Assembly (NCBI GenBank): GCA_001599815.1
Contig: BCIA01000005.1
Span: forward strand, 5,464,472 to 5,528,471
Direction of reading: 5' to 3'
Source of the DNA: Furcasterigmium furcatum
Lineage: Eukaryota > Ascomycota > Sordariomycetes > Glomerellales > Plectosphaerellaceae
Length of the DNA: 64,000 nucleotides
Numbering within the stretch: position 1 is the first letter of the stretch; each line of letters begins with the position of its first letter. A model generated the notes under the pieces. That model had not been told where the DNA came from and did not search any database. It was given only the letters and a program-made list of their open reading frames with translations. The translations under genes and the position numbers were made by a program. Shown piece by piece: positions 55,714 through 64,000 of the stretch.

Positions 55714-58244
55714 TCAGTGAAGCCCGAACTCGAGCCAGTCACCCAATCCCGGAACCGACGCAAACTCTCCAAAGTCAAACTCGGGATACCCGGCGTCCAG
55801 ATCGAAGCCCGCCCCCGGCGGCACTGACGGATTCGGCATCATGAACGGGTCGCCGCCTGGTGTCGTGGGCGGGTATTGCTCTGCCGGCCGAGCATCCACG
55901 TCCCGCTCTCCGAGGCCGCCCGTCTCATCCACGCTTTCGCCGCTCGTCGCCCAGTCGCGGAACTGCGAATATGCCTGGCTGGACACCTCTAGGGACAGCC
56001 TCTTTGGGGTCGTATGTTCGTTGAGCCTCTGGACAGCCATCTCCAGCGCCTCGATCGCCAGCTTCTCCGAGTTGTTGGAGAAGACTCCGACGGACATCTT
56101 CTTGAGCAGCTCGATTCCCTTGCTGCACGCCCTGCGCAGGCGGGCATCCTGGGAAGAGATCCGGGCGGCCAGCACGGCCAGAACAGCGGCGCAGCACGAG
56201 GAGAACTCGGTATAAGACGTCCTCGCGAGGCCAATCTCGTCGTCCAGGGTCTGGCACAGCTCGATGACCGCGACGGCGCTGCAGACGCAGTCATCTACGA
56301 GATGTTTCTGGGCCTCGGCCCATGCGGAGTCCACCGAGCCGGAAGAGGCATTCTCGCCCGTGCCTTTGAGGATATGCGAGCGCCCGATGAAGATGTAGAC
56401 GAGGTGGAATGTGAGCTGGAGGTGGATGTTGAACCTGAACAGGGAGTTCGCCGGGTCCAGGTCTCGGCAGTGTGTTTCAGTGGGCAGGGATTGCCAGTAG
56501 GCCTGCAGGTCGTTCTTCAACGCGACGACGGACTGGATGAGCTGAAGCTTTTGCGGCGGAGACGCGCGCTTGAGGGACATCCTGGCGATTGTTAGTGAGA
56601 CTTCCAAGCGCCTGCAGAGATGACTGACAGGAGATCTCGAGCGCGCTCAAACATGTCTGTGAGCCGGATCATGGCCAGCACATTGGGCATCGTGTCAATG
56701 CGGGAGCTTGTGGGTAGGCCCGGGAAGTTGCTGGGCAAATCAGACTCGACGTCCGATCGTGCAATGGAAACGGGCCTCCCGTGCAAGACGCAGATTCGCC
56801 TGTGAGAGGGTCAGTCGGGTTGGCTTCATGCATCGGACCTGTCCTAACCTCTCCAGTGTGTAGACCGTCCACCATATCCTTCGCCTCATCTCCATCTCTC
56901 GGGGCTCCAGATGCTTGTCGTACTTGAGGTGCATTCCATTCTGGGTGGCAATCTTGATTGCGATCCCCAGGTAAGTGCAGGAGAGGCCGGCCGCGTCGAC
57001 GGGCTGCGGCACCTGTTAGCCTTCTCTCACGAAGGGTCGCGGAGACATACCAGGGCATAGACCGCAAGGAGGCCGAACGCTTGGACGCTCTCTACTGACG
57101 CGATCGCGATCACCCCCGGGATTAGCTTGGACGCCTTGTCGTGGAACTTGCGGGCGACCGCGTCATCCTCGTGCTGCGCCCGCTGTTGCCCCGTCGCATC
57201 CTCAGCCGGCGAGAAGTGGCTCGATGGTGCCATTGACGAGAGGTGGCTGAACTGGACGCCCATCGCGAACATCATGAGGACGGTACAAACCCACGACGCA
57301 TCGGCGGCCGAGAGGACGAAAGTCCCGGCATAGAATCGGCTCAGCTTGTCCCGCAGGCACTGCTCGTCCACGTACAGGTAGTTCGTCTGTCCGAAGACGA
57401 AGAACACGTCGAAGAGGAAGGAAGCAACGTCCGGGGGCGGGAACACGCTCGCAGCATCCGATACGATGCTAGCGTGAGAGACCTGCAGCTTTGGCGTGCC
57501 GGGAGACTCTGTGATCACCGGCTCGTGGTGACCGGGAAGTCTGTTCTGGACGTCGCGCTGGAGGTTCCGAGAGAAATCAGAGTGGGAAAGCTCTCCGGTG
57601 TACGCTCGACGGCGTTAGTGGCAGGAAGACAAGCTGAAATGCGACGTACTCACATGCTTCGGTGGCAGGAGTGAGGTCGATGCCATTTTGTGCTCCTCTG
57701 TCCTCGTTCTCTGAGGTCTCGGCCCTCAGTAGTGCGGTCTTGCTTGAGCCCGGATCTTTGCTACTGAGCGAGGACGACAGGCTGCGAAGCTGCGCCTTGT
57801 CGAACGAATCCAGGCCGGTGTAGTGTGAGACAATGCGCTCGAGATATCGTATTCTGTCGGGGTCGAGAAAATCACTTGCGTTCCGTCAGTAATGATTGAG
57901 AGGGCCCCGGGAGGTAAACTCATACGTCCTCTCCCGCGCATCTCCTCGGGTTCGTGCCCTGGGAGGCTTGAACGCGTCTGTGTAGGTGCACTCCCGGCCA
58001 ACACGCGCACAGCGAGTGCATCTGTCGCCTCCTTGGCACTTTTCCTTCAGCCTGCGGCAGGCATCGCAGCTGTGAACAAGATCAGCTTCCGACCCGAGGG
58101 CACCGCGGGATGGACTAACGCTTTGGCTATTCGCTTGCGCCCCCTCTCAGGCGCGTCTGACGGTTCAAGAGACCGTTTCCGCAGACGATCCGCGGCAGTC
58201 ACGGACGAGGGAGGCGACTCCGGAGTTCCGAGCTCGAAATCCAT
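55714..58244 (-). CDS. Zn2Cys6 transcription factor with fungal_trans domain
   Basis: Multi-exon gene starting at MDFELGTPESPPSSVTAADR (58244) and ending at 55714. The second exon begins inside the zinc cluster: CDACRRLKEKC, then GGDRCTRCARVGREC, a complete six-cysteine Zn2Cys6 motif with the basic linker PPRARTRG. A short dimerisation stretch follows (RIRYLERIVSHY). The fungal_trans region shows SVFPPPDVASFLFDVFFVFG, LSCTYLGIAIKIATQNGMH and MRRRIWWTVYTLER. It is a nuclear regulator of the xylanolytic/catabolic-activator kind. It is convergent with the amidohydrolase. Two CCGG-type elements (58460, 58528) upstream of its own start match those in the neighbouring promoter, suggesting it controls both. 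Confidence 0.9.
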
Positions 58245-58459
58245 GGCTGGCGGGGTCGATCCGGCTCCGGATTTGCCGGGTCGGTTCGGCTTTCAACGGC
58301 CCCGCTCTACCCCGCGGTCGGCAGAGAATGTAGCTGCGCGGATGGGACCTTTCGACGCTGAATGTGCTGCCAGGAATGATTGGCAGCAAGGAGTTCTTGA
58401 CGTGATTTCAAGGATGCCGGGCGGAGGATGCATTTCTGGTTTGCTGCCGTTAAAGGGCG

Positions 58460-58469
58460 CCGGTCCGGT
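58460..58469 (+). promoter_or_regulatory. CCGGTCCGGT element, copy 4, in regulator promoter
   Basis: Exact copy 216 bp upstream of the Zn2Cys6 regulator start, the only exact copy I found outside the 54 kb promoter. Confidence 0.6.
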
Positions 58470-58527
58470 CTCGGGGGTGGCGATAGGATGTTGCCCTCTC
58501 ATTGGATGAGGTCGCCGAGACTGTCGC

Positions 58528-58537
58528 CCGGCCCGGT
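58528..58537 (+). promoter_or_regulatory. CCGGCCCGGT element in regulator promoter
   Basis: One mismatch from CCGGTCCGGT, 284 bp upstream of the regulator start. Confidence 0.45.
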
Positions 58538-59617
58538 CTGGAGACTACGCCGGAAACGAGGTTAGTAGGTAGGATGATGCGGAGATCAACCCATGAATAG
58601 ACTTCGGCAACGAGAAGCTTGAAGCGAGATCTCAGCGAAGGGGCAGCTCATCTGGTGCTGTGCGCAGACCAATTTCCAAACATCCGATATTAATATCCGA
58701 TTCTCCCCAATCCTGGCAACTCCACGCACTGTGAAACAGAGTCCGCAGCGCCATCATCGGTGACAAATGGTTTGTTGTTGGAATCGGGCATACATGACGA
58801 AGAAACGATCTGCCCAGTTGGGTTCAGTCGTTGATGTGTGTTTTGGTCCAGACTGTGGTACGTGGGCTTACTAATCCCAGTTCTCTGTTGTGTCTGGTGG
58901 TTTACTTGATACCCTGTCCACTCAACGTATGGAAACAAAACCCATAGACCCATGTATATGCTCTTGGAGTTGGGAGCTTTATGTGTGGGAGTCCTTGGCT
59001 CAACTGAGTGCAGAGGCTTACATCGAGACGACAAGACTGGGTTTGCCTGGCTGGTTGGGACTCGCTGTGATGTCAGCTGCGCCACACCTTATGAAAGGTG
59101 AACTCTGATACACTCTCTCAGAAACAAACTCACTTTCACTGAATCCTCAAAATCAACGGTGACAACCATTCAGGGCTGGCCCCGAATCACATTCCAATTA
59201 GATACTCATGCTCCGTCTCGCATGCCAAGCAACCGCCTCTGGGTCGGTTCATATATTCACGGGAAGAATGTTCATCGAATCAGATTAGTGAACCGCGAGA
59301 AAGTCAGCCAACGCTGCGCTGACACGGTGCTCCATGACCCAGCACTTTGACCTAGCCATGATGACAGTCACAGCCTGTGCCCTGACTTGCCAAAAGCCGT
59401 TGTGTGATACACCTGGGCCCTCTAACCGGCTCTAATCGCCAGATCTCTCATATAAAGTGCACCAGGCTTGACCTTGCCATCAATATTCTGCCACTGCTCT
59501 AAACACCACATACGCAAGCATTACGCAGACCTGCCCCAAACTCTGACCCCAACTTCTCTCTCAGATCCTCTACTCGCCCCGAGATAACTTCCGAGCCTTC
59601 TTTTACCATTCGCAATC

Positions 59618-60055
59618 ATGGCTGACAGCGGCCCCAACGAAAGCCGTTTCCCGCCGGGCAAGATTACTTTCAAAGGAATCCTCAACCATGATGGCACAGA
59701 TTGCGAGACAACAGCAATCGATTACCACTATTCAGGGAACGCGAAGGGCTTCTTCGAACGGTGCTGGAAGGACCTGGATCTCCTACTGCGACTCGAGTGC
59801 GGTATGGATCCGGTCCCTCAAAAGTTCGAGGCCTACTTCATGCAGCATGCGAGCGCCATCATCGCCTATGACAACTTTGACGACATACCTCAGGAGTTTA
59901 CTCTTTCCCATGATGACATTGCTCTGGAGGTGGGCGCAAGAGCGACAGAGATCAGGTCATTCTTCCGGGTGTGTCCGAGCGACCTCAGGATAACATGCAC
60001 ACTCCCGGCAGACGCAAAGCAGCAGGTCGATAAATTGAAGAGTGGGAAGGCGTGA
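59618..60055 (+). CDS. Small hypothetical protein, 145 aa
   Basis: This is an uninterrupted frame from MADSGPNESRFPPGKITFKG to VDKLKSGKA. The ATG follows a C/T-rich leader with CAATC just before it, a good fungal start context. The product is acidic and soluble-looking, with no signal peptide, and shows alternating strand/helix character (ETTAIDYHYSGNAKGFFERC, then IIAYDNFDDIPQEFTL). I recognise no domain. It may be lineage-specific. Codon use is like its neighbours, supporting a real gene. Confidence 0.6.
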   Translation: MADSGPNESRFPPGKITFKGILNHDGTDCETTAIDYHYSGNAKGFFERCWKDLDLLLRLECGMDPVPQKFEAYFMQHASAIIAYDNFDDIPQEFTLSHDDIALEVGARATEIRSFFRVCPSDLRITCTLPADAKQQVDKLKSGKA

Positions 60056-60185
60056 GCCTCAGGCAGGGTAAGTTCCAGTTCCCCCAGCAAGAGGAGGCGC
60101 TGACTTGAAAACAGCGAGAAGCACAAGGAACGGGTTGCCGAAAATCCTGGAGTTGGTGGGTCGAGTCAGGGGGCATCATTTGCTT

Positions 60186-60763
60186 TCAAGTTTGGTCGGA
60201 CAGGAAGGGCAATGGATCGGTACCTTGAGTCTCATGAACAGGGTGGCCCATATTGAGAGCCAAAAGGAAGACTAGGAGGAGGGTTGGGGATCCAAAGAGG
60301 CCAGAAACAGAGCATCGATCGTACTGAAACTCGTCATCAGGTGGCGTTGTGTTGCTGGTGAGGATCCTCGAAACCGGGGTCCACGGCATCGATCGGCTGA
60401 AGGTGGCCTTCTCGTAAAGAAGATCCGTTGTTGATCGGTGTTGCATTTGGATATTGTCCTACGTAAGCATCCAAGGGAGCACAATCAGCTATCAGGACTC
60501 GGGACACAAAACTCACACGGGGGTGACAAGCGGCTATGGGGGAAAAGGAGTTCGAAAGCTTTTCGGGCCACCCTCGACAACCTGCGAGATAACGTCAACC
60601 GCCGTGGTATCCGGCCAAAGAACGCCCTGCTCCTCCGGTCTTCCTGCCGGTGTTGCTGCTCGTCCTCGTTTTCACGACTGGCGCGGATGCTGAGAGCCAT
60701 GGCAGGCTGTCCAAGGTCTGGCAATTGGCTCTGGGGCTCTGACCCCCTCCAGCATCCTCCTTG
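60186..60763 (-). CDS. Possible small orphan gene, low support
   Basis: Minus-strand frames could be joined from a basic N-terminus (RASRENEDEQQHRQEDRRSR) through a GT-AG intron near 60530-60460 to one of two downstream frames ending at 60186 or 60272. The product would be short, basic and without a known domain. Frame choice after the intron is ambiguous and the region may be non-coding. Confidence 0.2.
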
Positions 60764-60890
60764 AGACGCTCTCTCCCTCGATGGCCCAGGTCTCACCGTG
60801 TCAGGTTGAAGAGAAGGCGGAGAGAAAACTCGATTCAAACAAGCTATCGACAACAGACAGACACATTATTACACATTACGGCAAACCGGC

Positions 60891-62109
60891 CTACCAACCC
60901 TTCACTTGTATCGTCCGCTTCCCCGCCACCAGGTCCTTGTTGTAGTCCGTCCCCAAATACCGCCCCTTGAGGAACCAAACCATCAGGCTCGGCATCTTCC
61001 AGGCGCCGAACTGGCCCGTTCCGCGGCTTCTCCCCACGGTGACTGCGCTTACAATCTTGTCGTCGGGTGTGTACTTGTCGAGAGTGCCCCCCACGAACCA
61101 CTTTTGCATGTTCCTTGACGTGTGCGTGACCTGAAGGTCCGCCTTGTACGCCGTCATGACCTCGAGGTTGCCGACGTCACCGACGACGAAGATGTTATCG
61201 TACCCGGGCAGGCGCAGGGTCTCGTCCTGGAAGACAAATCCGGCATCGTCGCGCATTTCGGCCGGCACGAAGGCGCTGTTCGGCTTGGCGCCCGTAGTCG
61301 GCAGGTAGGCGTCGACCGTCAGCTTCCTCGTCTTGCCGCCGGCCTCGGTGAGCTCGATCTCGTGCCGCCCCTTGGCCGAGGGGTCGGGCCGCGCGCCGGT
61401 GACCCTTGTGCTGGAGACGACCTTCACGCCGAGCTTCTCCGCCTCCTTCTTGACAATCTGGCGCACGTCCTGGCGCCAGGTCTCGTCCAGGGGGAGCGGC
61501 TTGTTGATAACCCAGTAGACCTCCTTGCCCTTCGCGGCGAACTCGAAAGCGACCTCGCCGACCACCTCGCTGCCCGTGGTGCCACCGCCCGCGATCAGGA
61601 TAGTCTTGGCCGACTTAATCTGATCCTGTAGGGCGTGTAGCCTGTTCTTTGTGTCCTCAGTCGTTCCCACCTCCTTCCAGGGCATGTTATCATTGGCGCG
61701 AGCACCGGTTGCGATGACGAGCGCGTCGTACGGGATCGTGCGATGGTCCCCGAGATTCGTTGTGACGGTGACCTGGTTGGCTTTGGCGTCCAGAGAGTCG
61801 GCCCTGCCGTTCACGATTTCCCAACTCTCCTTGGGGTATTGGGCGAACTCGGGCTCGATGGGTCGGAATAAAGTCTCGTCGGGGAACTGGCCGGGGATGA
61901 TGCCGCGGACACTCGCAAGGTTCCAGAAGCTGTTATTCGTTACTATCGTTCTGTCATGACGCGCAAGAGGGCTCGACGTACTGATCGGTGTTGGGAGTGA
62001 CCAGGATCACCTTGAGGCCCTTGACCTGGGGCACAGTGTGCTTGAGCGCAAAGTGGGCGATGGGCAGGCCCGCCACGCCGGCGCCCAGGATGACAAGTGT
62101 TTTGCCCAT
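60891..62109 (-). CDS. FAD/NAD-dependent oxidoreductase, FSP1/AMID-like
   Basis: Two exons (62109-61982 and 61929-60891) give 388 aa. The N-terminal FAD motif is ILGAGVAGLPIA; the spliced junction reads TPNTDHFWNLASVRG. The central part has ALVIATGARANDN and the NAD(P)H motif ILIAGGGTTGSEVVGE. The C-terminal FAD motif is NIFVVGDVGNLEVM. The layout matches AIF-family type II NADH:quinone oxidoreductases such as human FSP1/AMID and yeast Ndi-like relatives, but it lacks a mitochondrial leader. The C-terminus ends in QVKGW. It probably reduces quinones in the cytosol or at lipid membranes. No link to the clusters is evident. Confidence 0.9.
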
Positions 62110-63590
62110 TGGATCTGTTCAGAATTTGGGAGTGAAGTGGTGTTGGTTGGTGGTGCTTGTACAATGGTGGTTGTGGCTGGATCAGTGTTGAAGGGCTCTG
62201 TGATGGACCGATGGCAGTTGGACTTGGGGCCCTTTATACTGTCCGTGGACGCAACGCTCATGTTGAGTTTCAAGGCTCTACCATGGCGCAATCCTGTATT
62301 AGAAATGTAGTCGACAAGTCCGCCGCTACTCTGAAAACCATAGCCTCTGCCGTCTGGCAACGCATCAGAGAGGCATAGTGAGGGCGGAGTTTGTTGATAG
62401 TTTAGAGTCTAAGTCGCTTGCCGCGCGCTGCGGAGGCCGCAAGCTCGTGAAACCGGCGGACACGCAGAGGGCAGGTTGTGGCGAGCCGAAACAGGCAAAG
62501 CGCCCGCGGGGGTCAAGAACGGCAGGGCGAGACGATAGTTGTGGGGCTATCTGAAGATGCAGGCACTAAAAACAGTGGAGGTTAAACTCTTAGACCCGCT
62601 GAGGCGGCGGACAAACACCACCTGAAGCGAATTGATGTGCAGTGGCCTGTGGACTCAACAACGACTGCAGCGCCGCAGCGCGCGCCAGGTTGCCAGCGGC
62701 TCGTTGGCTGCCCACGCGGCAGGGCTTTTGAAACCTGCCGTCGCGGGTCAGAGGCAATGTCAGAGACAGGTTCACCAAACCCATTTGGTCGAGATTGAAC
62801 TTTGCGGCTCCCTCGACCGCGGAGCGAGCCCTGCCCACGATCTCATCGCCAAGAGCCCAGCATCCCCTGAGTCCCCTCCTGAGGGCTTGGGGCCTCAGGA
62901 GAACCAGTGGAGATTGCTGCCACGCATTCAACACAGTCGCACACAGTATTTAGCGGAGAGACACGCATGTTCGTCAGGCTTAGGAGCGTTCTGGCTCACC
63001 TGAAGGAACGATGGTCCCATGCGACTCGACCACTCAATGGGTGGGGGGGAAAAGGGGTATCCCCAACATTGACCATCGCGACCGACATCGAAACCGATGT
63101 TCCAAACGATACAGTATTTGATGCCGTGCCTTTTGATGTTGAGGGAGGATCACCAATGCTACCTCGCCCACTTCTGGGAACGGGTTGCACCTGGCCCTGT
63201 TGAAGGGTCGTCCGATGCGACAGCTGGGATCAGACGACGTTCGCAAAATGTCCGAGGTGCTTTCGGGCCGCCCATGACCGAGCCTCTTGGAGACTGTGCA
63301 ATCTTGGAGACGTCAAATTGTTGCCTTTGGGGCTGGATTCTTCGCGATCAAGCTTCCAGGGGGAACACGCTTCCGTGACGCTCTTTGGGGTGAGACAATT
63401 GCAAAGGGGAATGGCCAAAGGTGAAGGATTGGGGACGTTGTTTGACGACAACAAAGACCTGCCCGATCACAGTCACCGTGATCGCGTCGCCCAGAAACAC
63501 CTTCAACCGACGCCGCCCACCGCTTCGAATCTCTGCCCTTCCTCGGTGTCTTGGGTTCAAGTTGGCCAGCCACTGCCTGGTCCAAGGCTC

Positions 63591-63621
<31 letters not shown>

Positions 63622-64000
63622 AGGTTCTGATCGGTGGTCCCCATTCTCGCATCCCGGCAATAATTTGAAAGGCTTGAGACTGTCGAAGGGACTGCCTTTG
63701 TCTCCCTTTCCTTGCCACCTTGTCAATAAATTCCGTGCCTTCTGATCTGTCACATCCTTCTCGGGCACCAGGTCAGCGTCATCCCAAGCTTTCAGGTGCA
63801 ACCTCCATACCTCAGCGTTGGCAAGATCGTCGAGATCGTCGAGATCTCTTACACGCAGATGCCAGCCAGCTCCCCGTCCTTGGCCAGTGTACTCCATGGT
63901 GGAACTGGCTCGATGTATCGCTTCTAAAGGGCCGTTTCCCCTCCACACGCACTTTCTCGCAGCCAGGGCGACGGCCGACCAAGGCTGCGGTTTCAACGGC
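62110..64000. other. Terminal 1.9 kb, no convincing gene
   Basis: Only short or overlapping frames without domain signatures are seen, including a minus-strand frame at 63313-63996 that reads through the poly-C tract. The region is less organised than the rest of the window. A gene could begin beyond base 64000. Confidence 0.4.
63594..63621 (+). repeat. Homopolymer tract of 28 C
   Basis: An uninterrupted run of C at 63594-63621. Runs this long are hypermutable and error-prone in sequencing and assembly, so the length is uncertain. Confidence 0.9.

Larger units (their letters stand above)
58245..59617. other. Intergenic region, 1.37 kb
   Basis: Divergent upstream region of the Zn2Cys6 gene and the small 59.6 kb gene. 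It holds the two CCGG elements. No other gene is supported. The stretch before 59618 is pyrimidine-rich, as is usual for fungal 5' leaders. Confidence 0.5.

Noticed and set aside
63313..63996. 227-residue minus-strand frame at the window end
   Set aside because: It includes a glycine run encoded by the poly-C tract and shows no recognisable domain.

Overview
The window is nuclear DNA of a filamentous ascomycete (Pezizomycotina, probably a Sordariomycete; the rank is inference). The genes are GC-rich and broken by short introns of about 50-70 bp with CTGAC-type branch sites. The families present (PKS, NRPS-like reductase, P450, FMO, bZIP with a DUF3425-like tail, Zn2Cys6 regulator) are typical of such fungi. 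I found no rRNA, tRNA, CRISPR array or transposon.

Layout. 1-5.6 kb: 3' end of a membrane protein, an MFS sugar transporter and an HSL-type hydrolase. 5.7-17.6 kb: a left accessory block with two dimeric alpha-beta-barrel proteins (DABB and EthD), a bZIP regulator, a beta-lactamase-fold esterase/acyltransferase, an SDR, a P450, a Baeyer-Villiger-type FMO and an alpha/beta hydrolase. 17.7-28.6 kb: the core, a divergent pair made of a non-reducing PKS (SAT-KS-AT-PT-ACP-ACP-TE, about 2139 aa) and an NRPS-like A-T-R carboxylate reductase (about 1107 aa). 28.8-45.2 kb: a right block with an SDR, a three-repeat Myb regulator, an O-methyltransferase, a phenol-hydroxylase-type FAD monooxygenase, a secreted hydrolase, a berberine-bridge-type oxidase, a PhlG-like C-C hydrolase and a polytopic membrane protein. 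46-51.3 kb: a fructan module (secreted GH32 enzyme with an N-terminal beta-sandwich, plus a hexose transporter). 51.8-58.2 kb: a Dal5-like permease, an amidohydrolase and a Zn2Cys6 regulator. 58.3-64 kb: a small orphan protein, an FSP1/AMID-type oxidoreductase and mostly empty sequence.

How the genes may work together (inference). The PKS should make an orsellinic-type aromatic acid and the A-T-R enzyme should reduce it to an aryl aldehyde. The FMO, P450, phenol hydroxylase, BBE oxidase, SDRs and O-methyltransferase could tailor it. The PhlG-like enzyme could cleave an acyl group from a polyphenol ring.

Two regulatory signals stand out. GGACCGGAGT occurs five times, all in three divergent promoters (PKS/reductase, OMT/phenol hydroxylase, hydrolase/BBE oxidase), with a one-mismatch copy before the membrane protein at 45.2 kb. 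This suggests one regulon from about 17.7 to 45.2 kb. A related element, CCGGTCCGGT, occurs three times between the Dal5-like permease and the amidohydrolase and again upstream of the neighbouring Zn2Cys6 gene, suggesting an autoregulated three-gene catabolic module. Reading-frame reconstruction also needs three GC-AG introns. Splice sites were placed by eye from frame continuity and GT/GC...AG signals; no alignment or RNA data were available.
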